From DASQZK01 sp963763215 (GTDB taxonomy: Bacteria; Bacteroidota; Bacteroidia; Bacteroidales; GCA-2748055): a DNA stretch of 64,000 nt. Positions 40,513 through 48,922 of the stretch are shown in pieces. The stretch is taken from assembly GCA_963763215.1 (NCBI GenBank), contig CAVXNX010000017.1, forward strand, positions 62,001 to 126,000. Direction: 5' to 3'. Each line of letters begins with the position of its first letter. Positions within the stretch are counted from its first letter, which is position 1. A program made the translations under genes and the position numbers. The notes beneath the pieces are model-generated. The model ran no database searches. It saw only the letters and a program-made list of their open reading frames with translations, and was not told the origin of the DNA.

Positions 40513-43283
40513 ATGAAAAAATCCGGAATACTTACCCTTTTCAGTTTATTAACCTGTCTTCATTTGGCAGCCCAGGAGAGTCAGATCGTTTATCTTTCGG
40601 GAACAGGCAGTGACCGGACGGTTGACTGGGATTTTTACTGCACCGGTGGTCAAAACAGCGGCCGATGGACCACCATTCCCGTTCCCTCCAACTGGGAATT
40701 GCAGGGTTTTGGAAATTACAACTACGGGACGGATAAGAATAAAGCCGATGAAGAAGGACTCTACCGGCACCGTTTTTTCGCACCTGCCGGCTGGAAGGGC
40801 CAAACCATTGAGATCGTCTTTGAGGGCTCCATGACCGATACGAAGGTGAAAATTAACGGGAAACCGGCAGGGCCTGTTCACCAGGGCGCCTTTTACCGGT
40901 TTTCATATGACATTTCAAAATGGATAAAACCGGGCAAAGAAAATCTTCTTTGAGTCACCGTCAGCAAAATGTCGTCGAACGCTTCGGTCAATGCCGCGGA
41001 ACGTTATGCCGATTACTGGGTCTTTGGTGGAATTTACCGTCCGGTATACCTGAAGATCATGCCTCCGGAGCATATCGAAAGGATGGCCATCGATGCCAGG
41101 GCGGACGGATTCATCCGGGCAGAAATCCGGACGGCGGATCTTCAGAATGCCGACAATATCCGGGCCGTGATCACCGCGCCCGGAAGCGGCGGAAAGTCCT
41201 TCATCCTGTCCGGACCGGTCGTCAACAAACGCTGAATTTCAGGCTCTGCAGGGAGAAACATCGTCGCCGTTATTGTGGAGCCCCGAGTTTCCGAACCTTT
41301 ACACCATGCAGGTCGAACTGAGAAATGGCGACAGGGTAATCCACAGGGTCACGCAGAAGTTCGGCTTCAGAACGGTCGAAGTCAGGGACCGGGATGGATC
41401 TACGTGAACGGAAACGGATCATGTTCAGGGGCGTATGCCGCCATTCCTTCTGGCCATCAACCGGGAGGGCTCTCAATAAATCGATAAGCATTGAAGATGT
41501 GGAACTCATGAAGGACATGAACATGAATGCCGTCCGCATGTCCCATTATCCGCCCGATGCGCATTTTCTGGATGTCTGTGATTCCCTCGGGCTTTTTGTC
41601 CTCGACGAACTTTCGGGTTGGTCGGTTCCTCCATACGATACCCTTATCGGGAAAAAGCTGGTGAAGGAAATGGTGACCCGGGACGTCAACCATCCCTGTA
41701 TCGTTTTGTGGGACAATGGCAATGAAGGCGGATGGAACAATGCCCTGAACGGGGAATTCGCGAAATACGATCCGCAGAAACGGAAGGTGATTCATCCATG
41801 GGCGCTTTTCAACGGGATGGACACCCAGCATTACCGCGAATGGAATTACGGTCAGGATGTTTTTTTCAATGGAAGGGATATTTTCTTCCCGACGGAGTTT
41901 CTCCACGGCTTGTATGATGGCGGCCTTGGCGCCGGCCTCGACGATTACTGGAACCTGATGCTCGACCGTCCTCTGTCGGCCGGAGGGTTCCTCTGGGATT
42001 TTTCGGATGAAGGTGTGGTGAGAACCGACATGAACGGGTGGATCGACACACAGGGAAATAAGGCCGCCGACGGGATTCTCGGTCCTTACCGCGAGAAGGA
42101 AGCGAGTTATTATTCCATCCGCGAGATCTGGTGCCCCGTTCACGTTGAAATGGAAAATCTTCCGCCCGCGTTCAACGGTCAACTCCCGATTGAAAACCGG
42201 TATTTTTATACGAACCTCAGCCAGTGCGTCTTCTCCGTCGGCCTCATTGGTTCCCCCGGTTTTGGTGCGGAGAAAACCGACACCGCCTTCGATATCCCTT
42301 CACCCTCGAGTCGCCCCGGGCATGAAAGGGACGCTGGACCTCAAACTTCCCGGCACCTGGCGCCATGCCGATGTCCTCCGGACTCACGGCGCATGACCCG
42401 CACGGACGGGATATCATGACCTGGACATGGCCCGTGAAGGATCCGGTCTCAGCCGCCAGCAGCATTCATCGGCGACACCGCGGAAAAAAACGTGAGCAAA
42501 GATGAAAGTCCAACGCAGCTTATCCTGAGATCAGGACATACCTTCTGTTATTTCAGGAAAAACGGAGGTCTCCTTGATTCGGTCATCACTTCGGGAATCC
42601 GGATTCCTTTCGGAAACGGTCCCGTGCTTGCCCATGAAGATGCGGTGTTCGACACCCTCTCATGGTCGGAACACGACGGGGTTGTCGTTATCGCGGTCAA
42701 ATACAAGGACAACGAATTGAATTTCAACTGGATCTTCCACCCTTCGGGATGGCTGCAGCTGGATTACACTTATCATATGAAAGGAAAATATCCGTTTGCC
42801 GGCCTGGATTTTTCCTTTCCGGAAAAGGAGATCGCTGCGGTCAGTTACCTGGGCGACGGACCTTACCGGGTCTGGAAGAACAGGATGAAAGGCCCGCAAT
42901 TCGGGATGTACCACAAGACCTACAATAATACCGTCACAGGAGAGTCCTGGGACTATCCCGAATTCAAAGGCTACTATTCGAGGCTGTACCGGGCGAAATT
43001 CATCACCAGCTCAGCGCCCTTTTATGTTGTCGCGGCCACCGACGATGTCTTCCTGCGGCTCTTCACCCCCGATCCGCCCGCAGGGGCTTACAATGGTTAC
43101 ACCTCTCCCCCATTTCCCGGCGGCGACATCTCCTTCCTCTCAGCGGTCAGTCCCATCGGAACCAAGTTTACACCGCCCGAAGGCACAGGGCCACAAGGAG
43201 GACCAAATTATTTCGCGCCCCACAGCATGGCCCCCTACCGTCAGGGAACCTTGTATTTCTATTTCGGAGAAAACGGGGATTAA
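40513..43283 (+). CDS. GH2 beta-galactosidase-like enzyme
   Basis: Secreted family GH2 glycosidase of about 920 residues with signal peptide (GILTLFSLLTCLHLAAQ). Seen: sugar-binding/jelly-roll start (TIPVPSNWELQGFGNYNYG, LYRHRFFAPAGWKGQ), WVFGGIYRPVYL, the barrel entry DGIYVNGKRIMFRGVCRHSFWP, MSHYPPDAHFLDVCDSLGLFVLDEL, acid/base Glu in LWDNGNEGGW, and a candidate nucleophile Glu in FPTEFLHGLYDGG. It is heavily broken: an in-frame TGA at 40951-40953, and frame changes near 41230, 41395, 41408, 42290, 42380 and 42460. All pieces continue one another, up to YFYFGENGD near 43283; the true end may be some codons further on. GH2 is firm; galactosidase versus glucuronidase or other specificity is open. 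Confidence 0.85.
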
Positions 43284-43469
43284 ACCGGAAAGAACGACAA
43301 GGCCGGCTGGGACATGACAGGGGTGCGCCATCACCCTCCTGATGGGATATCTTTCCGGATCAACACCGAAACCCGGATGAAGATCCGGGCCGGAAGATCC
43401 CCCTGCCTGCCATAGAGTGCATCGAAGATTAAAATGCAGTGAAAAATGCGAATAGTCCGGGAATATTCT

Positions 43470-43477
43470 TATTTTTG
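43470..43477 (+). promoter_or_regulatory. -7 promoter motif (TATTTTTG) upstream of the DUF362 gene
   Basis: Exact TAnnTTTG, about 200 bp before the ATG at 43674. If used, the 5' leader would contain the inverted-repeat element. Confidence 0.4.
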
Positions 43478-43529
43478 ATTTTGCCGGAATAACATCCGGG
43501 ACCACTTAACCTGAAAGAGCGTACCAACA

Positions 43530-43608
43530 GAACATAAATAACTGGTGGATAACAGATTTTTTCCCCTCTGTTAAAGACAATGGTCTTCGAAACCCGTTAT
43601 TTATGTTC
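43530..43608 (+). repeat. 79-bp element bounded by a perfect 13-bp inverted repeat
   Basis: GAACATAAATAAC (43530-43542) and GTTATTTATGTTC (43596-43608) are perfect inverse complements. Inside, AACAGA and TCTGTT flank TTTTTTCCCC and could form a smaller hairpin. It is located upstream of the DUF362 gene. It could be a structured 5' leader, a small non-autonomous insertion-like element or a binding site. Confidence 0.55.
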
Positions 43609-43673
43609 CAAGGTGTGCTTTTTTTGTTGGCTGAATCTGACAATGCATTTGATAACCTTAAAACTGTCACATC

Positions 43674-44843
43674 ATGAACAACCACGATTCACGGTCCCTT
43701 AACCGGCGACATTTTTTCAGGCTTGCCGGTGCCGGCAGCCTTGGACTTTCGCTCTCTTCACTAAAGATCAACGCTTCAGAAGCGAAGCCGGCAGACGAAA
43801 AACCTTCAACCAACATCCCGGACGCGTTGAAATACCCCCGGGGGAAGTGGTCGATGCCAGGCTTGTTTCCCGGTAAAGTGGTTAAAGTGGACTGCGACCA
43901 TTGTGTCACAAACGATGAACCCGACGAAACAGCGGCTTACGAAATGGTGGGACGGGCCATGACCGAACTGACGGGCAAATCGTCGGTTAAAAAAGCGTTC
44001 AGGATGTTTTTCAATACCCGCGACAGGATCGGGCTCAAGGTTAACCCGGTTGCGGGAAAGAGCCTGGCTACGAGTCATGCGGTCGTCAAAGCGGTCATCC
44101 GGCATCTCAATGAATCCGGAATTGACAATGACCGGCTCCTGATATGGGACCGGCGGGAATTCCAGCTTTACGAATGCGGATTCACCCCGGAGAATTATCC
44201 CGGCATCCGGATCGCCGGAACGGAGCGTAAGGAAAATGATTCGTTCTACGGCCAGGACGGCAGATTGCTCAGTGAGAAAATGATCGACAAGAACTGGTTT
44301 TTTCATGCCGACGTGGAAGGGGAATATGATGAGTACACCATGCCTTACATGGTCAATGGCGGTAAATATTCCTACTTCACAAAGCTCTGCACCACCGAAG
44401 TGGATAAAATCATCAACATCCCAATCATGAAGAATGCCGGCGCTTCCATCACCATGGCCATGAAAAACCTGTCGTTCGGGGCGATCGGCAACACCGGCAG
44501 GCTGCATTCCAAACTCTGGGCCGAGACCGTGGCCCAGGTCTGTGCCTTCCCCCCGCTGCGGGACAAAGTGGTCCTGAACATCGCCGATGGCATCAAGGGT
44601 TGTTTTAATGGCGGACCCGCCGCCAATCCACAGTTCTTTACTTTTTACAGGACGGTCCTGGCCAGCACTGACCCGGTGGCCATCGATCGAATCGCCTATG
44701 ACATCATCCTCCGGAAAAGGATTGACGAAGGTCTTCAAAAAGCCGACGTCGAATCTGCGAAGCAATTTATGGTCCTGGCAAATGCGCTCGGCCTGGGGGA
44801 ATGTGATCCGGAAAAGATCGACTGCCGGATCGTCACCGTTTAA
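43674..44843 (+). CDS. DUF362-family protein with Tat signal
   Basis: 389 residues. The N-terminus has a twin-arginine signal (LNRRHFFRLAGAGSLGLSLSS), so the protein is probably exported folded. The body matches DUF362: RDRIGLKVNPVAG, TSHAVVKAVIRHLNESGI, LLIWDRREFQLYECGF, DKIINIPIMKNAGASITMAMKNLSFGAIGN, VVLNIADGIKGCFNGGPA, and ASTDPVAIDRIAYDIIL near the end. DUF362 proteins are often linked to iron-sulfur proteins, but no CxxCxxC ferredoxin motif is present here; two Cys occur in VDCDHCVT. The frame is intact. The stop at 44841-44843 directly abuts a trpF remnant. Confidence 0.9.
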   Translation: MNNHDSRSLNRRHFFRLAGAGSLGLSLSSLKINASEAKPADEKPSTNIPDALKYPRGKWSMPGLFPGKVVKVDCDHCVTNDEPDETAAYEMVGRAMTELTGKSSVKKAFRMFFNTRDRIGLKVNPVAGKSLATSHAVVKAVIRHLNESGIDNDRLLIWDRREFQLYECGFTPENYPGIRIAGTERKENDSFYGQDGRLLSEKMIDKNWFFHADVEGEYDEYTMPYMVNGGKYSYFTKLCTTEVDKIINIPIMKNAGASITMAMKNLSFGAIGNTGRLHSKLWAETVAQVCAFPPLRDKVVLNIADGIKGCFNGGPAANPQFFTFYRTVLASTDPVAIDRIAYDIILRKRIDEGLQKADVESAKQFMVLANALGLGECDPEKIDCRIVTV

Positions 44844-44986
44844 ATGCGGGAGGTTTGAATGCCATGAATGTCCAGGAGGCCATCAGGACGGTCCACCCTT
44901 TCGGCGTGGATGTTTGCAGCGGTGTCCGGACATCCGGGAAGCTCGACCCGGAAAAACTCAATGCGTTTATGGCGGCTGTCCGCTAA
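44844..44986 (+). pseudogene. trpF: C-terminal remnant of phosphoribosylanthranilate isomerase
   Basis: A stretch of about 47 codons in the frame ending with TAA at 44984-44986 reads NAGGLNAMNVQEAIRTV, then HPFGVDVCSGVRTSGKLDPE, then KLNAFMAAVR. This is the characteristic end of TrpF: the phosphate-binding AGGL and the GVDVSSGVE-like strand. The upstream 150 or so residues of TrpF are absent; the preceding DNA is the complete DUF362 gene. No other trp gene is nearby. It is therefore a 3' fragment, left by a deletion/rearrangement or by a misassembly joint. It cannot encode an active enzyme. Confidence 0.75.
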
Positions 44987-45059
44987 AGGCTTTTACCCGG
45001 GGACCTTTTCCGGGCCTGTTCTCAAGATATGATTATAATACATAAATCGTTCCTGCTCC

Positions 45060-45908
45060 ATGAAGTACATCATCATCACCCTGATCTTCCTCTTACCGGC
45101 ATTTTCCTCTTTCAGCCAGGACAGTCTCACCTTCACCCCCGACGATGTTCCCGGTCTCACCATCCTCAACCGGAAATATTTCACCGGCAGCAACCTGTGG
45201 GGACATATCGACGGGGCCGCCGACCTGTTCCTGGAGTACGGATTCCGTGATCTCCGTTATTACCAGCTGGACGTGAAGGGCACAAAACTGGATGTGGAGA
45301 TCTACCGTTTCCAAAATCCCTATGAGTCACTCGGGATATACAGTGTCAAAAAATTCGGCTGTTTGCAGGAGGATTCCACGTTGAACCCCATGTTTTGCAA
45401 AACGCGTTACGCCCTCAGTTTCCCGGTTTCGGATTTCTATGTCACCATTGCCGGATCGCACGGAACGAGCGAGGAACAGGAAGCCGAACGCCGGATTGCC
45501 GATGCCCTTTATGCCAAACCCGAGAACAAGGGCCTGACGATGAAGGATATTTATCCTCCCTCCACCGGCGATTTCACCTTCACCGATTATAAAATCATCA
45601 TGGGGCCCCTCGGATTCCAGAACGGCCTGCCCGACTGGTCAACCCGGTTTGGCGACTACAACGGGTATGTCTGTATCTGGTACTCGGTCAGAAAAGGCGA
45701 CAAGGATATCGATGTCTTCCTGTTTAATTTTAAAAGTCCGGCGCAGATCGAACGGATGCTGAGAGAAAATGGATGGCGGATGACGGCTGAAGAGATGACT
45801 ATCGAAGGTACGGCCAACTGGCTTATTGCCAGGAGAGGGGACATGCTGATGATCCTCACCGGTGAAGTCAGCGTCGATGTCTTAAGGCAACTGAAAACGA
45901 TGGAATAG
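45060..45908 (+). CDS. DUF6599-like exported protein
   Basis: 282 residues with signal peptide (YIIITLIFLLPAFSSFS). Seen: LWGHIDGAADLFLEYGFRDL near residue 45, which resembles the start of the DUF6599 family, then KLDVEIYRFQNPYESLGIYSVKKFG, LSFPVSDFYVTIAGSHG and FLFNFKSPAQIERMLRENGW. The function of the family is unknown; it looks like a repeated alpha/beta fold. The frame is intact. Convergent with marC. Confidence 0.7.
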   Translation: MKYIIITLIFLLPAFSSFSQDSLTFTPDDVPGLTILNRKYFTGSNLWGHIDGAADLFLEYGFRDLRYYQLDVKGTKLDVEIYRFQNPYESLGIYSVKKFGCLQEDSTLNPMFCKTRYALSFPVSDFYVTIAGSHGTSEEQEAERRIADALYAKPENKGLTMKDIYPPSTGDFTFTDYKIIMGPLGFQNGLPDWSTRFGDYNGYVCIWYSVRKGDKDIDVFLFNFKSPAQIERMLRENGWRMTAEEMTIEGTANWLIARRGDMLMILTGEVSVDVLRQLKTME

Positions 45909-45937
45909 GCGAACCGTGGCCCAGCGTGCCAGGAAGG

Positions 45938-46519
45938 TCATTTTCCCAGCGTCAGACCAGTATTGGTTGTAAAAAGCTTGATGGCGATAGCCAGCAGGAT
46001 GATGCCGAAAAATTTCCTGACGATATGCAGCCCGCCCGGTCCAAGGATCCGCTCAAACACATCGGTAAGCCTGAGCACAAGGTATACAAAGACCATGTTC
46101 AGCACCAGGGCGATAAGAATGTTGATGGTATGGTATTCAGCCCGCAGTGAGAGCAGCGTTGTGATGGATCCCGCACCGGCAATAAGTGGAAAAGCCAGCG
46201 GCACGATGGAAACGCTGTCCCCGCCGGCATCGTGCTTGAATAGCTCAATGCCCAGGACCATCTCGATGCCGAGGAGAAAAATGACAATGGAACCGGCAAT
46301 GGCAAATGACGAAATATCGACGCCGAACAGCCGGAGCAGCGGTTCGCCGATATAGAGAAAACCGATCATGATGCCGAAGGCTACCAGGGTGACCTGCCGT
46401 GAATTTATTTCACCGGTTCTCTGTTTAAGGTCGAGGATGATGGGAATGGAACCCAGGATGTCGATGATGGCGAAGAGCACCATGAACGAAGCCAGTATCT
46501 CGACAAAATTGATGTTCAT
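45938..46519 (-). CDS. MarC-family integral membrane protein
   Basis: 193 residues, about six helices (VEILASFMVLFAIIDILGSIPIIL, VTLVAFGIMIGFLYIGEPLLRLFG, FAIAGSIVIFLLGIEMVLGIEL, VSIVPLAFPLIAGAGSITTLLSL, ILIALVLNMVFVYLVL, FFGIILLAIAIKLF). The segment PLAFPLIAGAGSITTL is the family hallmark. MarC/UPF0056 proteins have no proven transport substrate; the old link to multiple antibiotic resistance was not confirmed in E. coli. The frame is intact; the ATG at 46519 has a -7 motif 17 bp upstream. Confidence 0.92.
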   Translation of the reverse strand: MNINFVEILASFMVLFAIIDILGSIPIILDLKQRTGEINSRQVTLVAFGIMIGFLYIGEPLLRLFGVDISSFAIAGSIVIFLLGIEMVLGIELFKHDAGGDSVSIVPLAFPLIAGAGSITTLLSLRAEYHTINILIALVLNMVFVYLVLRLTDVFERILGPGGLHIVRKFFGIILLAIAIKLFTTNTGLTLGK

Positions 46520-46535
46520 CTCAGAAAATTTTGCG

Positions 46536-46543
46536 CAAAAATA
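46536..46543 (-). promoter_or_regulatory. -7 promoter motif of the marC-like gene
   Basis: The plus strand reads CAAAAATA (TATTTTTG on the minus strand), 16 bp before the ATG at 46519. Confidence 0.5.
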
Positions 46544-47033
46544 CGGAAATTTTACGCATTACTGGCTGAATTGCCGGTTTATCCTGAAAAGCCCGTGAAA
46601 ATCATCAACCGGGGTACTGATCTGCCGGGAAGGCAAAGCACAAATTCCGGGGATTTCCTGCCTTGTCATTCACTTTTAACAGAATGATTCAAGGCCATGA
46701 GTGCATAGGAGTTCATGTCGTTGGCTTTACCTTTGAATGATCCTGACGTACTGTCTGTTTACAAAATTAAGCAAATCTTACCCACCATCTTGATTTCTGC
46801 AGATGATTCCTTCATTTCGCGGAAAAATCTCCTGCCGCCTCCGGCTTGCCGGGTATTCCACGGTCCACATTCCCGGTCAGTCATTTGGAAAATCTGCCGT
46901 GAAACGATACCTTTAAAACGCCGCATGGGCAGCCTGTAAGGGATGGATACCCGGGAGATCTTCACCGCCCGGATCTCCCGTGATTCAACAGGTCCATACC
47001 CTGTGCGGATCGAATGGATGAAGGAAAATCAAC
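46544..47033. other. Long intergenic region with one hairpin
   Basis: About 490 bp without a convincing gene. CGGGAGATC (46952-46960) and GATCTCCCG (46972-46980) form a perfect 9-bp stem with an 11-nt loop, 54 bp before the DUF4091 start and without a T-run, so it would lie in the 5' leader. Nothing else recognised. Confidence 0.5.
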
Positions 47034-48605
47034 ATGATGAGAAAATTTCAACTTTTGGTTGTTTTGATCACTGTCACCTGGATGGCAGCCGGGTGCACGC
47101 AAAAAAGGCCGCGTTTTCAGCTCACTGCCGCTTCGGCCATGATAAAGGTCCCAAAGGAACCGGACCAGCCGGTCCTGCTCACCGACACGGCAAAGATCTC
47201 GGCTGCCGGCGGGGAGTACGAGTCTTTCCAGGTGATCATCGCACCATCCGACAGCATGGCCTTGAAAGGTGTCACCTGGAAAACCAGTGACCTGGCTGGC
47301 AAACCGGGGCGGATCACCGGTACGACTATCCGGGTGAATCCGGTGGGTTACGTGCAAACGACCACAACATCGTCCTATTATCCCAGTCAGCTGGGGTGGT
47401 GGCCCGATCCCCTTCTCCAAAAGGATACCATTGACATTCCCGCCGGGGAGCGCCAACCCCTCTGGGTGACGGTCTATGTCCCAAGGGGAACCGGCGCAGG
47501 AACCTATTACGGACATATTACCGTGACCTCCGCCGACGGAGGAACGTCCTCCCTTCCTGTCGAAATCCGCGTCTGGGGTTTCAACATCCCTGAACGCCCC
47601 AGTATCAAAACCCTGACCTGGGTGGGATCGATGAAAGCCATGGGCGACACCAGCCGGGAAGCCCGCAAAGCCATGTATGATCTCCTTCTTGAACACCGTC
47701 TTGGCCCCGGCGGAAATATTGAACTCGACGAAGATATGCTTGGTTTTTGTATGAAAAAAGGGATGAATGCCTTCATCCTCGACAATATCCCAAACCTCCG
47801 GCGCATGAAAAAAGACCGTTATTCCCCGGGGTATATCGACAGTTTGCGAAGCAGGCTGAAAGGTTACGTCGATGCCTTTGGGCCCCGGGGATGGCTCGAC
47901 GGGATGGCCTATGTGTATAACTACGATGAAGTCGACAAGCCTCACTGGCCCCTGGCAAAGGAGATGTATACCCTGGTCAGGCATGTCAGCCCGGAGCTGA
48001 AAGTGATCCAGTGCCTGAATATCCCGGAAGGTGTGCAGGCCCTTGCCGGTTACGCCGACACCTGGGATGTTTATGTGGCACAGTACGAGGAATCCGGCGT
48101 CGACAAACGTGTGGCTGCCGGTGATGAAGCCTGGCTGGCGGTCTGCTGTTATCCCTCGGTCAGGCCCAATTTTTTCCTCGAATACCCGGCCATCGACGGT
48201 CGGTTGATCGGCTGGATCTGCTACCGGACCGGTGTCACCGGCTTTGAATACTGGAGCCCCAACCATTGGAACGGGAACCATTCAGGTCCCGGACTCCGTG
48301 GAGGATGGAAGGCCAATACCTTCAGCAATTATAGCGGGGACGGTTACCTCACCTACCCCGGACCCGGGATCCGGCCGCTTTCATCCATCCGGTTGGAAAA
48401 CCTCAGGGACGGTTTCGAAGACTATGAATACCTTCATCTGCTGAATTCTCTTGGCGGAGACATGGACAACCTCACAAAGGTTGTCTCTTCACCCGGCTCT
48501 TTCACCTCCGATCCCGCCATTCTTTACCGCGTGCGGAACCAGATGGCTGAAGAAATTGAAAAGCGGATGGCTCACAAACAGACGGAAGCTGTGACCGGAC
48601 ATTGA
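47034..48605 (+). CDS. DUF4091-domain lipoprotein, glycosidase-like
   Basis: 523 residues; the start is ATG ATG at 47034/47037, with a lipoprotein signal (VVLITVTWMAAGC). An N-terminal beta-sandwich (GGEYESFQVIIAPSDSMALKGVTW; WVTVYVPRGTGAGTYYGHITVTS) precedes a TIM-barrel-like part with VYNYDEVDKPHWPLAKEMY, DVYVAQYEESGVDKR, GWICYRTGVTGFEYWSPNHWN, and the DUF4091 signature SSIRLENLRDGFEDYEYLHLL at the end. Some DUF4091 proteins are glycoside hydrolases; no substrate is implied here. The frame is intact. Confidence 0.88.
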   Translation: MMRKFQLLVVLITVTWMAAGCTQKRPRFQLTAASAMIKVPKEPDQPVLLTDTAKISAAGGEYESFQVIIAPSDSMALKGVTWKTSDLAGKPGRITGTTIRVNPVGYVQTTTTSSYYPSQLGWWPDPLLQKDTIDIPAGERQPLWVTVYVPRGTGAGTYYGHITVTSADGGTSSLPVEIRVWGFNIPERPSIKTLTWVGSMKAMGDTSREARKAMYDLLLEHRLGPGGNIELDEDMLGFCMKKGMNAFILDNIPNLRRMKKDRYSPGYIDSLRSRLKGYVDAFGPRGWLDGMAYVYNYDEVDKPHWPLAKEMYTLVRHVSPELKVIQCLNIPEGVQALAGYADTWDVYVAQYEESGVDKRVAAGDEAWLAVCCYPSVRPNFFLEYPAIDGRLIGWICYRTGVTGFEYWSPNHWNGNHSGPGLRGGWKANTFSNYSGDGYLTYPGPGIRPLSSIRLENLRDGFEDYEYLHLLNSLGGDMDNLTKVVSSPGSFTSDPAILYRVRNQMAEEIEKRMAHKQTEAVTGH

Positions 48606-48619
48606 TTGCGATACGGAAA

Positions 48620-48658
48620 GCCGGAAACTCGAAATCCTCTGGATACCGTGTTTCCGGC
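48620..48658 (+). terminator. Hairpin after the DUF4091 gene
   Basis: GCCGGAAAC (48620-48628) and GTTTCCGGC (48650-48658) pair perfectly; the T-tract behind it is short (ATTTTCC). Confidence 0.4.
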
Positions 48659-48740
48659 CTGATTTTCCATTTATCCTCATTGTGATGATCGGCAAGCCTG
48701 TTTACCTTCCCGGTATGTCCGGATCATTTTCCAGAGTGTC

Positions 48741-48908
48741 TCAGTCTTTGATCTTTTTCCCATTTTTATCAATGGAGATCCAGTCGCCCTTGTAAAGCAC
48801 AACCGCTTCGCCCGTGTAGGAAAAATCGGTAGCTTCCTCATATTTCGGGGTAATGATCACACGACCTGCATTATCGATATATCCATATTTCCCGCTGAGT
48901 TTAACCAC
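48741..48908 (-). pseudogene. WG-repeat protein fragment (3' end only)
   Basis: The minus-strand frame ending at 48741 reads VVKLSGKYGYIDNAGRVIIT, then PKYEEATDFSYTGEAV, then VLYKGDWISIDKNGKKIKD: one complete and one partial WG (KWG) repeat, as found in large exported Bacteroidota repeat proteins. The frame is open upstream only into the end of the TonB-receptor gene, whose stop lies 15 bp away, so the rest of the repeat protein is missing. A GTG at 48908 could in principle start a 55-residue protein, but a remnant is more likely. Confidence 0.6.
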
Positions 48909-48922
48909 CGCTAGAGGAGGGT

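Larger units (their letters stand above)
43318..43673 (+). other. Intergenic region with promoter motif and structured leader
   Basis: About 356 bp without a gene. It holds an exact -7 motif (43470-43477) and the inverted-repeat element 43530-43608, listed separately; nothing else was recognised. Confidence 0.5.

Noticed and set aside
43806..44765. 319-codon minus-strand open frame opposite DUF362
   Set aside because: Antisense shadow; DUF362 on the plus strand has complete family motifs.
46962..48281. 439-codon minus-strand open frame opposite DUF4091
   Set aside because: Antisense shadow with no signal, domain or ribosome-site support.
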